DNA from: Gemmatimonadota bacterium
GTDB taxonomy: Bacteria; Gemmatimonadota; Gemmatimonadetes; Palauibacterales; Palauibacteraceae
Length of the DNA: 54,765 bases
Assembly (NCBI GenBank): GCA_022820995.1
Contig: JAJEEM010000052.1
Coordinates: 1 to 54,765, forward strand
Reading direction: 5' to 3'
This document shows, in pieces, positions 22,688 to 32,600 of the stretch. The first letter of the stretch is position 1. Every line of letters starts with the position of its first letter. The position numbers and the translations under genes are program-made. Under the pieces are notes generated by a model that worked only from the letters and a program-made list of their open reading frames with translations, made no database searches and had not been told where the DNA came from.

Positions 22688-25600
22688 GTGGACGCCCGGC
22701 CGCGCGTGACCCCCCGGAGCGGCGTCGACTACGTCGAACTGCACGCGCACTCCGCCTACTCCTTTCTCGATGGGGCGTCGCGGCCGGAGGAACTCGCGGC
22801 GCGCGCGCTCGAACTGGGCTATCCCGCGCTCGCGCTTACCGACCACGACGGGCTGTACGGCTCGATGGAGTTCGCGCAGTTCGCCCGCGCCCACGGACTC
22901 CAGCCGATCACGGGCGCCGAACTCACCCTCGCCTCGCCGTTCGCCGCCGGCGGAGACGTTCCCGCGGGAACGTCCGGAGACCGCGCGCCGGCGGGACGGG
23001 CGGCGGAAACGGCCGACTGCCACGTCACGGTGCTGGCGGAGAGCGCAGCGGGGTACGCGAACCTGTGCCGGCTCATCACCCGGGCGCACATGGAGAGTCC
23101 GCGCGGGGAACCCCGGCTCGACCTCGACGCGCTCCTCGAGCGGCCCGAGGGGCTCATCCTCCTCACCGGGTGCCGCCGGAGTCCGCTCCTCGCGGCGCTC
23201 GAACGGGGGACGGACGAAGCCGAGCGACTGGCGGGCCGCCTGCGCGACGCCTTCGGTCCCGGCAGCCTCTTCGTCGAACTCCAGAACAACGCGGTCCACG
23301 GCGACCTCGCGCGCGGCCGGGCGCTGGGCGCGCTGGCCGACCGGCTCCGCATCCCGGTCGTGGCCACGGGCAACGTCCACTACCACGTCGCCGACCGGCA
23401 CCGTCTCCAGGACATCCTGGTCGCGATCCGGAACCGGACGACGGTCGACGATTCCCACGAACTCCGCCGCCCCAACGCCTGCTTCCATCTCGCCTCGCCC
23501 CGGGAGATGGCGTGGCGCTTCGCATCCCGGCCCGACGCGCTCCGCAACACGCGCGCGATCGCCGAGCGCTGCCGGGCGTTCGACCTCACGGCCGATCTCG
23601 GCTACCGCTTCCCCGACTTCAAGGGGAGCGGCTTCGCCCCCGCGATGCGCGTACTCCACCAGGTCTGCCGCAGGGCGTTCGAGATCCGCTATCCCCCCGG
23701 CAGCCGATACCGCCGCGAAGCCGAGGAACGGCTCGCCACCGAACTCGCGCTCGTCGACCGCCACGACCTGGCCGGGTTCTTCCTCGTCTATCACGACATC
23801 CTCGAACTCGCCCGGGAGGTCGCGCACCGCGTGCGGGGCGACTCGATGCCGCGCCAACTGCTCCCCCCCGGCCGCGGTCGCGGGTCCTCGGTCTCCTCCA
23901 TCATCTGTTATCTGATCGGGCTCTCCCACGTGGATCCGGTGCGGACGAACCTCTTTCTCGGCCGGTTCCTGAACGACGCCATGGAGAGCGTCCCGGACAT
24001 CGACATCGACTTTGCGCGCGATATTCGCGAGGAACTGATTCTCGCCGTCTACGAGCGCTACGGGTACGACCACGTCGGGCTCGTGTGCACCTTTCCCACC
24101 TACCGCACGCGCTCGATCGTGCGCGAACTGGGCAAGGCGCTCAGCCTCCCGGCCGGCGACGTGGAGAAGCTGGCCAAACTCGCCGAACCCGGAGAGGACG
24201 GGTTCATGGCCGAACTGGAGCGCATCCCCGGCCTCGAGGCGCGCGCGAACTCGCGGATCTGGCGGGCCTTCGCCGAACTGGCCGAGGAGATCAGGGGGCT
24301 CCCGCGGCACATCTCCCAGCACGTGGGCGGGATGATCATCTCGAGCCGGCCGCTGGTGGAGATCGTCCCCCTCGAGCCCGCCGCGTGGGAGGGGCGCGTC
24401 CTCTGCCAGTGGGACAAGGACTCCTGCGACGACGCGCGCTTCATCAAGATCGACTTCCTCGCGCTCGGGATGCTGTCGCTCGTCGAGGAGGCGGTGGAGA
24501 CGATCCACGCGCGCCACGGCGAGGCCCCCGACCTCTCCCGCATCGACTACGAGGACGAGAGGATCTACGACCGCATCTGTTCGGGAGACACGGTGGGCCT
24601 CTTCCAGGTCGAGAGTCGCGCGCAGATCCAGATGCTGCGGCGGGTGCGGCCCCGGAACCTGGGCGACCTCGCGGTGCAGGTCGCGATCGTCCGGCCGGGT
24701 CCGATCGTCGGCGGGGCGGTGAACCCCTACGTCCGGCGGCGCGAGCAACTGCGCAGGGACCCGGACTACGTCGTCCCCTACGACCATCCCCTGCTCGAGG
24801 AGGTACTCGGCGAGACGCTGGGCGTGATCATCTTCCAGGACCAGGTGCTGCAGGTGTGCAAGGCGCTCGCGGGCTTCAGCGACGGGCAGGCCGAGGGGCT
24901 GCGGCGCGCCATGAGCCGCAAGCGCTCGCGCGAGGCGCTGCTCGGGTACTGGACGGCGTTCCGGGACGGCGCGGCGGCGAAGGGGGTCGGCTGCCCCACC
25001 GCGAAGAAGGTGTTCGAGCAGGTCGTCGCGTTCTCGGAGTTCGGGTTCCCGAAGTCGCACGCGGTGGCGTTCGGGCTCCTCGCCTACCAGTCCGCCTGGC
25101 TCCGCGACCGCTATCCGGCCGAGTACTACGTGGGACTCTTCAACAACCAGCCGATGGGGTTCTATTCACTCGACGCGATCGGGCGCGACGCGCGCCGGCA
25201 CGGGGTCGGCGTCCTGCTGCCGGACCTGAACGTCAGCCGGGTCGCCTGCACCGCCGAGGGGGACGATGTCCGGATCGGACTCGGCATGGTCCGCGACTGG
25301 GGGACGGAGGCGGCCGAACTCGTGGTGGCCGAGCGCGAGCGCGGCGGACCGTTCGCGTCGCTGCCCGACTTTCTGCGCCGCACTCCGGCCGCGCTCAAGC
25401 GGGCCGCGATCGAGAATCTGATCTGGGTCGGGGGGCTCGACTCGCTGGGGATCGAACGCCGCGACCTGCTGTGGCAGACGGGGCTCTGGCTGGGCCCGGA
25501 GGCCGAGACGGAGGCGGAGCGCCGGCGCCGCGAACTCGCGACGACCGCCGCGGGGCTCGGCGGGGACGCGCCGCCCGTCCGCGGACGCCGGAGCGCCGAC

Positions 25601-26353
25601 CGCTCGGACCAGGGCCAGATCGAACTCGCGCTCGACGACCCCTGTGCGGATCTGCGGTTCGCGGGCACGCACGACATGGAGAAGATGATCGCGGAGTACC
25701 GCATCCTCTCCCTCGCCGCCTCGCTCCATCATCCGTTCGCGCTCGTGGGGGACTACCTGCCCGAGCGCACGGTCTCCTCGGCGCGCTTCCCCGATCTCCC
25801 CAACGGGAGCCGGGTCCGGGCGGCGGGGATCGTGGTGGCCCGCCAGCGTCCGCACACGGCCCGCGGATACATCTTCATCCTCATGGAGGACGAGTTCGGA
25901 CCCATCAACGCGATCGTGAGGCCCGAAGTCTATCGGGAATGCCGTGCCGCGATCCGCCTCGAGCCCTTCCTCTACATCGATGGCGCGCTTCAGAAGGACG
26001 GCGCGACGTACAACGTGCTCGCCGAAGGGGTGTATCCCCTGCGGCTGAGCCCCGAACTCCGCCTGAGCCGCGAGACGGTCCCCGCCGTGGAGGGAGAGGC
26101 GGACACCGCGCCTGCTCCAGTCGACCTGGACGTTGCCGAAGAGACACCGCCCGCGACGTCGCCGAAGCCGCGGGAAGAGCCGTACCCGGAACCGTATCCT
26201 CTGAACCCCGCCCCGAACCGGATTCCGGCCGGCCAGCGGATCGCGTCCGTGACGAACCGACTCACCGGCCCGGATCCGTTCGCATACCTGGAAGCGCTGA
26301 GACGCGACCCGCCCCCCACCATGAGCTGGGGCCGCGGCGGCGGCTGCAGCTAA
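22688..26353 (+). CDS. dnaE2: Error-prone DNA polymerase DnaE2
   Basis: 1221 residues from GTG 22688, four bases after the DUF6504 gene. DnaE2 is the C-family polymerase of the ImuB mutasome and copies past DNA lesions. The N-terminal PHP domain opens with ELHAHSAYSFLDGAS. The polymerase active site is PDIDIDF near residue 440, with FPKSHAVAFGLLAYQSAWL later. An OB-fold follows in the last 250 residues. It is longer than the usual 1050-1100 residues; much of the difference is a Pro/Glu-rich tail of about 80 residues after the OB-fold that ends in Gly and Cys. The tail may be disordered. Confidence 0.94.
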   Translation: MDARPRVTPRSGVDYVELHAHSAYSFLDGASRPEELAARALELGYPALALTDHDGLYGSMEFAQFARAHGLQPITGAELTLASPFAAGGDVPAGTSGDRAPAGRAAETADCHVTVLAESAAGYANLCRLITRAHMESPRGEPRLDLDALLERPEGLILLTGCRRSPLLAALERGTDEAERLAGRLRDAFGPGSLFVELQNNAVHGDLARGRALGALADRLRIPVVATGNVHYHVADRHRLQDILVAIRNRTTVDDSHELRRPNACFHLASPREMAWRFASRPDALRNTRAIAERCRAFDLTADLGYRFPDFKGSGFAPAMRVLHQVCRRAFEIRYPPGSRYRREAEERLATELALVDRHDLAGFFLVYHDILELAREVAHRVRGDSMPRQLLPPGRGRGSSVSSIICYLIGLSHVDPVRTNLFLGRFLNDAMESVPDIDIDFARDIREELILAVYERYGYDHVGLVCTFPTYRTRSIVRELGKALSLPAGDVEKLAKLAEPGEDGFMAELERIPGLEARANSRIWRAFAELAEEIRGLPRHISQHVGGMIISSRPLVEIVPLEPAAWEGRVLCQWDKDSCDDARFIKIDFLALGMLSLVEEAVETIHARHGEAPDLSRIDYEDERIYDRICSGDTVGLFQVESRAQIQMLRRVRPRNLGDLAVQVAIVRPGPIVGGAVNPYVRRREQLRRDPDYVVPYDHPLLEEVLGETLGVIIFQDQVLQVCKALAGFSDGQAEGLRRAMSRKRSREALLGYWTAFRDGAAAKGVGCPTAKKVFEQVVAFSEFGFPKSHAVAFGLLAYQSAWLRDRYPAEYYVGLFNNQPMGFYSLDAIGRDARRHGVGVLLPDLNVSRVACTAEGDDVRIGLGMVRDWGTEAAELVVAERERGGPFASLPDFLRRTPAALKRAAIENLIWVGGLDSLGIERRDLLWQTGLWLGPEAETEAERRRRELATTAAGLGGDAPPVRGRRSADRSDQGQIELALDDPCADLRFAGTHDMEKMIAEYRILSLAASLHHPFALVGDYLPERTVSSARFPDLPNGSRVRAAGIVVARQRPHTARGYIFILMEDEFGPINAIVRPEVYRECRAAIRLEPFLYIDGALQKDGATYNVLAEGVYPLRLSPELRLSRETVPAVEGEADTAPAPVDLDVAEETPPATSPKPREEPYPEPYPLNPAPNRIPAGQRIASVTNRLTGPDPFAYLEALRRDPPPTMSWGRGGGCS

Positions 26354-26449
26354 ACCGGAAAACACCTGCCGCGGAGACTTGCCGGTTGTATCGTGTCTGA
26401 CGATCCGCCACGAGTTGGGCCGCGGCGGAGGCTGGACGACGCAGCACAT

Positions 26450-26464
26450 GGAGGCAACGGATTG
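26450..26464 (+). promoter_or_regulatory. Ribosome site selecting a TTG start
   Basis: GGAGG at 26450-26454 stands seven bases before TTG 26462. This TTG places the signal peptide at the very N-terminus, so it is preferred over GTG 26393, which has no such site. Confidence 0.6.
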
Positions 26465-27841
26465 GGTCTGCGACCACGAAGCCTCGTCGTCGCGACCGTC
26501 GCGCACGCGGCGGCGGGTCTCATGCTGCTCGCCGGGAGCGTTCCGGCCAGCGCCCAGTCCGAGGCGGGGGCGGTGGTGTGCGTGGGGAGCGAGCTGTCCA
26601 CGCCGCGGACACCGGATCCCGACCGCCGATTCGGCTGGGAGGGCATGGCCGTCGTCTACCGGTCCGATGTGGCGCTGGCCTACCGGGTCGGCGTCCCGCT
26701 CGCTGGCCGGCCGGGTGTGGAACGAGCCCTGCGCTCGGAACTCGGCGACCATGCGGAAGTTTCGTGTACCTGGTCGAACCGGGATGACCATCACGTTGCG
26801 ATCATCAGGTACACGTCGGCGATCCGCCTCGCCCCGACGTCGGATCCGGACGGCTCCGCGTTCCGGCGTTTTGGCATCGGATTCGGGGCGAGCGCGGAGG
26901 CGGCCGAGACGAACGCGACGACCGGCAACGATCATTTCGCGAGGTATTACGACGGGGGCGGCTATGAAGTCCTCGCCCGGGAAAGCTGGGGCGTCGAGGA
27001 AGGCGGGGCGCCCGGGACGGCGGACCGGCCCCCGGCGCAGGTATTCGAGGTGTTCGCCACGTTCCGCGATTGCGCGTTCTGTCCGGAGATGGTCGTGGTG
27101 CCGCCGGGAACGTTCACGATGGGCTCCCCGGAGTCGGAGCAGTTCCGGGGCGCCGTCGAAGGTCCGCAGCACCCGGTGACGATCGGGGCTCCATTCGCGG
27201 TCGGGGTGCACGAAGTCACGTTCGCGGAGTGGGACGCGTGCGTGCGGATGGGAGGGTGCCGCTACACGCCGGCCGACCGGCGCTGGGGCCGGGAGCGTCG
27301 GCCGGTGATCCACGTGAGTTGGGAGGACGCGCAGGCGTACGTTTCATGGCTTTCCGGACTGACGGGACAGCGGTACCGGCTTCCGAGCGAGGCGGAGTGG
27401 GAGTACGTGGCGCGGGCCGGCACGGTGACGGCCCGATACTGGGGGGAGGACCTATCGGATCTGTGCCGCCACGCGAACGGCGCCGCGCGGCGTCCCGGGC
27501 GCCTCCGGCGCGCGGGTCTCTCCGGCTACGTGCGCGACGGACCGTGTGCCGACGACTACGGAACCACCGCGCCGGTGGGGTCCTTCGCGCCGAACGCGTT
27601 CGGGCTGTACGACGTGCTGGGGAACGTGTCGGAGTGGACGCAGGACTGCTGGAACGACAGCTACGCGGGCGCGCCGACGGATGGGAGCGCCTGGGAATCC
27701 GGCGATTGCGACCGTCGCGTCCTCCGCGGCGGATCCTGGTTTGTCACCGCGTGGTTCCTCCGCTCCGCCAACCGGTCCAGGAGTGTTCCCGACAACAGGG
27801 ACATGTACTACGGATTCCGCGTGGCCCGAACGCTCCCCTGA
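26462..27841 (+). CDS. Secreted SUMF1/formylglycine-generating-enzyme domain protein
   Basis: 459 residues from the TTG start. The N-terminus is a signal peptide ending in ASAQ. Residues up to about 200 are unrecognised. The C-terminal half is a SUMF1 domain: MVVVPPGTFTMGSPESE, then GAPFAVGVHEVTFAEWDACV, YRLPSEAEWEYVARAGT, FGLYDVLGNVSEWTQDCW and a final RVLRGGSW. The paired active-site Cys of true formylglycine-generating enzymes is not evident where GNVWEW is followed by Cys in those enzymes, and no sulfatase gene is near, so it is probably a structural or binding version of the domain. It follows dnaE2 but is unlikely to be related in function. Confidence 0.85.
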   Translation: MGLRPRSLVVATVAHAAAGLMLLAGSVPASAQSEAGAVVCVGSELSTPRTPDPDRRFGWEGMAVVYRSDVALAYRVGVPLAGRPGVERALRSELGDHAEVSCTWSNRDDHHVAIIRYTSAIRLAPTSDPDGSAFRRFGIGFGASAEAAETNATTGNDHFARYYDGGGYEVLARESWGVEEGGAPGTADRPPAQVFEVFATFRDCAFCPEMVVVPPGTFTMGSPESEQFRGAVEGPQHPVTIGAPFAVGVHEVTFAEWDACVRMGGCRYTPADRRWGRERRPVIHVSWEDAQAYVSWLSGLTGQRYRLPSEAEWEYVARAGTVTARYWGEDLSDLCRHANGAARRPGRLRRAGLSGYVRDGPCADDYGTTAPVGSFAPNAFGLYDVLGNVSEWTQDCWNDSYAGAPTDGSAWESGDCDRRVLRGGSWFVTAWFLRSANRSRSVPDNRDMYYGFRVARTLP

Positions 27842-27899
27842 CGTCGCGCGGGAGCGGTGCGGCGGCGGCTGCCCTTGATGCAGCGTTGAGGTCGAAGCC

Positions 27900-28694
27900 T
27901 CAAGTGCCGGGCGTAGCTTCGAGCGTTTCCAGCCAGCGATAGCCGTGGGCCGGGACGTTCGGCGACCCGCTCATGCCTTCGGGAAACATGTCGAACCTCT
28001 CGACGCGCAGGCGGTAGTCGACTTCGTGCCGGGGCTGGAATCCCACGATCTCGCCGCGGTACGGGACGCCGTCGACGACCTTGCAGTAGCCCGGATGGCC
28101 ATCGCCGCACTCCACCCGATGGCGACGGACCATGATCTCCTCTTCGGCGCCGGCTGCCCTGGTCCTGGACACGACCTCACTCAGCACGTACCGGCCATCG
28201 CCATACCGGTGGGTTTCCAGGACGTAATGGTAGCCGCCCTCGTATTCGAAGCTGTTGATGAGGTCGTCGTACGGCGCACCGTCCACCACCGGACAGAAAT
28301 CATCGCTCCGGGCGCATATGACCCGCGCGGGTCCCACCGCGAGGGTTGCCGGGGTGGATGGCGCCGGGGTCTTCTCCAGCTGCTCCAGCAGGCGGTAGGC
28401 GTACGCGCCGGCGTCCTGCGGCGGTTCCCTCCCGCCCCAGGGATCGTACTTGCCGATCCGCAGTCGGTAGTCGTAGCCGGCTTCGTATTCGAATCCTTCG
28501 ATTCCGTCGTAGAAGAACTCGCCGTTGACCACCATGCACGACCGCAGGCCCACGCCGTAGCACCTGGCCAGCGTGGGGCCGACGGTCACCTCCACGACCT
28601 CGAGGTATGCGGGCTCGCCGGGCCCGGTGGGACCGCCGCAGCCGGCAAGGACCAGGGCCGGGAGCAGAACGAAAGCGAAGCTTCTGGCGCGAAT
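27900..28694 (-). CDS. Lipoprotein with three DUF4377-like repeats, apparent ATT start
   Basis: 264 residues. Reading from ATT 28694, the first 19 residues form a lipoprotein signal (basic start, hydrophobic core, LVLAGC). A strong AAGGAGG lies six bases before the ATT, and no ATG, GTG or TTG in this frame keeps the signal intact; the first ordinary start is GTG 28595, after the lipobox. Three tandem units follow, each with a C-x6-7-C pair, a VVDG or VVNG turn and a GFEYEAGYDYRLRI-like strand pair. These resemble DUF4377, a domain of secreted proteins of unknown function. It is divergent from the cupin gene. Either ATT is used, as known for infC, or a base is wrong in the sequence. Confidence 0.75.
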   Translation of the reverse strand: MRARSFAFVLLPALVLAGCGGPTGPGEPAYLEVVEVTVGPTLARCYGVGLRSCMVVNGEFFYDGIEGFEYEAGYDYRLRIGKYDPWGGREPPQDAGAYAYRLLEQLEKTPAPSTPATLAVGPARVICARSDDFCPVVDGAPYDDLINSFEYEGGYHYVLETHRYGDGRYVLSEVVSRTRAAGAEEEIMVRRHRVECGDGHPGYCKVVDGVPYRGEIVGFQPRHEVDYRLRVERFDMFPEGMSGSPNVPAHGYRWLETLEATPGT

Positions 28695-28700
28695 GGGAGT

Positions 28701-28707
28701 CCTCCTT
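28701..28707 (-). promoter_or_regulatory. Shine-Dalgarno site supporting the ATT start
   Basis: AAGGAGG (28707-28701 on the minus strand) is followed by ACTCCC and then ATT at 28694-28692. Spacing and strength are ideal. It is the main reason to place the start here. Confidence 0.65.
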
Positions 28708-28841
28708 TCTCAACCGGGTCTCCGGCGATTCGACCGATGATCGTACCCATCAGCCGCTCAAGGGTTCTCCCGCCGCGGACATCCGATCCGCCCGATTCCG
28801 CGTCCGGCATCGCGGCGGCCGCCGGTGTATCATGTCACACC

Positions 28842-29264
28842 ATGGAACGGCATACGGCAGGGGAGGGGCGCACCGCTGCACCCATGCGCGACGGGGAGCG
28901 GGAGGTGGCGGGCCGCGGCGAGCCCCGAATCGTGGACAAGCCCTGGGGGCGCGAGGTGTGGTACGCCCACACGGACCGCTACGCGGGGAAGGTCCTCGAA
29001 GTCGAAAAGGGACACGTCCTCTCGCTGCAGAAGCACGTCGTGAAGCACGAGACGATGCTGCTCCAGTCCGGGCGCATGCTTTTTACGCTCAACGATGAGG
29101 CCTTCGAGTGGCTCCCGGGCGAGGTCGTCTCCATTCCGCCCGGGAACGTGCACCGCATGGAGGCGCTCGAGGACAGCGTCATCCTCGAGGTGAGCACGCC
29201 GGAACTGGACGACCTGGTGCGCCTCGAGGACCGCTACGGACGCGCCGGCCGGAAGGGCTGCTGA
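28842..29264 (+). CDS. Cupin domain protein, mannose-6-phosphate isomerase-like
   Basis: 140 residues from ATG 28842. The cupin core begins near residue 33 with KPWGREVWYAHTDRYAGKVL, followed by LSLQKHVVKHETMLLQSG and a second motif with IPPGNVHRMEA. The His residues in QKHVVKHE and the later NVHRM match metal ligands of type II mannose-6-phosphate isomerase or guanylyltransferase C-terminal cupins. A single-domain sugar-phosphate isomerase or a sugar-binding regulator is possible. A TATCAT element eight bases before the ATG suggests a very short leader, but I see no convincing -35. It converges on the selenoprotein gene. Confidence 0.85.
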   Translation: MERHTAGEGRTAAPMRDGEREVAGRGEPRIVDKPWGREVWYAHTDRYAGKVLEVEKGHVLSLQKHVVKHETMLLQSGRMLFTLNDEAFEWLPGEVVSIPPGNVHRMEALEDSVILEVSTPELDDLVRLEDRYGRAGRKGC

Positions 29265-29267
29265 CTG

Positions 29268-29486
29268 CTAACCCAGCGCGTCGAGGATCTCCTCATGGGA
29301 CGGGTGCCGGCCCGTGGCGGCCTTCGAGTAGATGAGCCTTCCATCCGCCACGACCTCGAACCGGCCGCCGCCGGACGGGATCATCTCGATTTTCGGATCG
29401 TCGAACCGTTCTCTGAGAGTCGCCGCCAGACTGGCGGCTTTCGGTTCGTAGTTTCAAGCAGTGCAGTATTCGATGGATATGCGCAT
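29268..29486 (-). CDS. SelW-like (Rdx family) selenoprotein with in-frame UGA
   Basis: 72 residues from ATG 29486 to TAG 29268, reading the TGA at 29454-29456 as selenocysteine. The N-terminus is MRISIEYCTAU, the C-x-x-U redox motif of SelW, then NYEPKAASLAATL. The remainder keeps the family strands and turns: IEMIPSGGGRFEVVADG and LIYSKAATGRHPSHEEIL. Rdx proteins have a thioredoxin-like fold and are thought to act in thiol redox chemistry. Homologues with Cys in place of Sec are common. The TGA would stop a standard gene finder, so the gene is easily missed. A SECIS-like hairpin follows the UGA at the right distance. Length without truncation is normal for the family. Confidence 0.85.
29422..29438 (-). 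promoter_or_regulatory. Bacterial SECIS-like hairpin
   Basis: On the minus strand GCCGCCAGTCTGGCGGC folds into a six- to seven-base-pair GC stem with an AGUCU or GUC apical loop. The loop begins about 21 bases after the UGA, inside the 16-37 base window of bacterial SECIS elements, and has the expected G at the start of the loop. It would recruit SelB with selenocysteyl-tRNA. Confidence 0.75.
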
Positions 29487-29521
29487 CCCCGTCGTCCCTT
29501 TCGTCGTCCTTTTTTTCCCTC

Positions 29522-29546
29522 TGCCGGCGCGTCGGGCGCGCCGGCA
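29522..29546. repeat. Perfect palindrome between selW and the glutamate dehydrogenase gene
   Basis: TGCCGGCGCG (29522-29531) pairs perfectly with CGCGCCGGCA (29537-29546) around a five-base loop. A T-run precedes it on the plus strand, so it does not form a normal terminator in either direction. It may be an operator for one of the two divergent genes or a leader hairpin. Confidence 0.6.
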
Positions 29547-29579
29547 AGGGTCCCGCTTCGGAGTCGGGCACGTTCGCCG

Positions 29580-29609
29580 TTGACCCTGTGCGGCACAATG
29601 GGGTATCTA
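29580..29609 (+). promoter_or_regulatory. Possible glutamate dehydrogenase promoter
   Basis: TTGACC (29580-29585) and TATCTA (29604-29609) are 18 bases apart. The ATG at 29615 follows the -10 after five bases, giving a leaderless transcript. The -10 match is weak. Confidence 0.3.
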
Positions 29610-29614
29610 CGGGC

Positions 29615-32600
29615 ATGAAAAACAAGCCTGCCCAGCAGTCGGACCTCGGGCCCCTGATCCGCGAAATCGAATCGCGACTCCCGGGCGTGCCCGCCGAAGC
29701 GGTCCGCGGCCTCTCCCGCCGTCTCTTCAGCCGCGGCTACACACACATCGCGGATGGACGTCCGGTCCGCGCCCTGGCGGACGATGTCGCCGCCCTCTAC
29801 CGCCTCCTGGCCGGCGCCGCCGACGGTGAAATCGCGATCCGGCTCGCCTGGGACGAGGACGATCCATCGCGCGGCGTGCTGCAGACGGTGATGGAGGACC
29901 GGCCCTTCATCGTCGACACGCTGCGCGAGTACCTCCACTCGGCGGGGCTCGACATTCCGCACCTTCTCCACCCCGTCGTCGTGGTGGACCGGGACGCCTC
30001 CGGCCGCGTGCTCGACGTCCGCGACCACTCCGCCGAGGGCACGCGGGTTTCCGTCGTCCATATGGTGATCGACGACGCACACCACGCCGAAGTCCGCGAG
30101 ACCCTCGAAGCCGAGGTGCGGCAGCGCCTCGAGCTCGTAAGGGCGGTCACCACGGACTTCTCCGCCATGATCGAGCAGGTGGGGACGCTCGTCGGCGAAC
30201 TCGAGACGAAGCGGGCCGAGACGCCGTGGCGCAGCGCCGAATTCGAGGAGATCCAGGACCTCCTCCGGTGGCTCGTGGACCCCGGCTTCGTCTTCCTCGG
30301 CTATCGCGCGTACCACATCGAGACGGATGACGCGGGCCGCGACTGGATCCGCGTCGACGAGGGGAGCGGCCTCGGGATCCTCAGGGACGACGACAGATCG
30401 AAGTACCACGAACCCCGGCCCCTGGACGAACTCCCCGCCTACCTCCGCGCCCGGGTGCTGGGCGGCCCGCTTCTCATCATCTCGAAGACCAACGCACAGA
30501 GTCCGATTCGGCGCAACGTCCGCATGGACTACGTGGGCATCAAGCGCCTGCGCCCGGACGGGACGGTGTACGGCGAGCACCGGTTCCTCGGCCTGTTCAC
30601 CGCGAAGGCGTTCTCGCAGGACGCCTCCTCCATCCCGATCCTGCGCCGCAAGCTGCGCGAGATCCTTCAGCTGGAAGCCGCGCCCTCGGGGTCGCACGAC
30701 TACAACGTCATCCTGGGGACGTTCAACTCCATGCCGAAGGAGGAACTGTTCCTCGCCTCGGTGGAGGAGATCCGCTCGGTCGTCGACGCGGTCATGGCGA
30801 CCGGAGGCGGGGACGATGTGCGGGTCACGGCGCGCCCCGACCAGCTCGGGCGCGGCGTCCAGCTCATGGTCATCCTCCCCCGGACCCATTTCTCCGGGCA
30901 GGTGCGGCGGCGCTTGCAGGCGGCGCTGATCGAGGCGTACCGGGGGGCGCTCCTCAACTACCACCTCGCGCTCGGCCAGGGCGACCAGGCGCGCCTCCAC
31001 TTCTACCTGTCCCACGACCCGGACGAGGTGGGGACCGTCGATCTCGACGCCGTCCAGGCCAAGGTCCGCTCGATCGTCCGCACCTGGGAGGAGCGCCTCG
31101 AGGACGCGCTCGATGCCGTCCACGGCCCCTCGCGGGGCCACGAACTCGCGACGCACGTCGTGCGTTTCTCGACCGGCTACCAGGCGGCGATGGACATCGA
31201 CACCGCGGTCGAGGACGTGGCGTGTCTCGCGCGGCTGGCCGAGACGGGCGAGAGCCAGGTGCTGCTCAAACGGGCCCCGGAAGAAGCGGACGGGCGGCAC
31301 TATCAGCTGCGGCTGTACGCCCGGAAGGGTCACTACGTCCTGAGCGACGTGATCCCCACGCTCGAGAACCTGGGGCTGCGGGTGCTCGACTCGCTCCGCT
31401 TCACGGTCCGGCTCAGGGACGAGACGCCCGAGGCCGCGGAGGAGACGTTCGCGGCGCGCGTCCAGTCCTTCGAGGCCGAAGCGCGGCGGGCGGGCGACCT
31501 CGACATGGCGGCGGCGCAGGACCGGATCGGCGACATGCTGCGGGCGATCCGGGCGGGCATCGCCGAAGACGACCGGCTGAACGAACTCATCGTGACCGCC
31601 GGTCTCACATGGCGGGAGGTGTCGGTTCTCCGGGCCTACGCGGGCTACACCTTCCGCATCGGCGCCGTCGCCGCTCCCACGGGCGGCCAGTTTCCGCTCA
31701 CGGCGTACCCCGACATCGCACGCTGCATCTTCCGGGTCTTCGAGGCGCGCTTCGACCCGGCGGCGCAGGAGGGGGCGGCCGACGCGATGCGGCGTCTGAA
31801 GCGCGAGTTCACGCGTGCGCTGGCTTCGGTGCGCGGAATCGAGGACGACCGGACGCTGCGGCGGATGATGGAACTCGTCCTCGCCACCGTGCGCACGAAC
31901 CACTACCGGAGCGAGCTGCGCCGGTCGCCTCTCCTCGCGCTCAAGATCTCGAGCCGCTCCGTCGACTTCATTCCGAAGCCGAAGCCGAAGCACGAGGTCT
32001 ACCTGCGCGGCCCCCGCACGGAGGCCGCCCACCTGCGCATGGACGACGTGGCGCGCGGCGGCATCCGGTGGAGCGACCGCTACGGGGACTTCCGGGTGGA
32101 AGTGCTCGGGCTCGTGAAGACACAGAGGGTGAAGAACGCCGTCATCGTGCCCGGCGGCGCGAAGGGCGCCTTCATCGTGAAGGGTCTGCCGGACGACCGC
32201 GAGGCGCGGCTTGCGGCGGGACTGGACAGCTATCGGGACTTCATTCGCGGGCTGCTGGAAGTCTCGGACGACGTCGTCGATGGCGAGGTGACGCAGCCCC
32301 GGGGGATGGTGATCCACGACGGACCCGACCCGTACCTCGTCGTGGCGGCGGACAAGGGGACGGCGAAGAACTCCGACACGGCGAATGAACTCGCGGCGGA
32401 AGCGGGCTTCTGGCTCGACGACGCCTTCGCCTCCGGCGGATCGCAGGGGTACGACCACAAGAAAGAGGGAATCACGGCCCGCGGTGCGTGGGAATGCGTG
32501 AAGCGCCACTTCCGGGAAGCGGACATCGACTACGAGAACGAACCCTTCACGGCGGTCGGCATCGGGGACATGAGCGGCGACGTGTTCGGCAACGGGATGC

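Noticed and set aside
25166..27313. A 715-codon open frame on the minus strand across dnaE2 and the SUMF1 gene
   Set aside because: It spans two clear genes on the other strand and shows only shadow-like composition.
26462..27841. True formylglycine-generating enzyme
   Set aside because: The active-site Cys pair is not evident and no sulfatase gene is near; only the SUMF1 fold is supported.
27886..27903. Stem-loop TTGAGG/CCTCAA as a terminator
   Set aside because: Only six base pairs, no T-run on either side, and it overlaps a stop codon.
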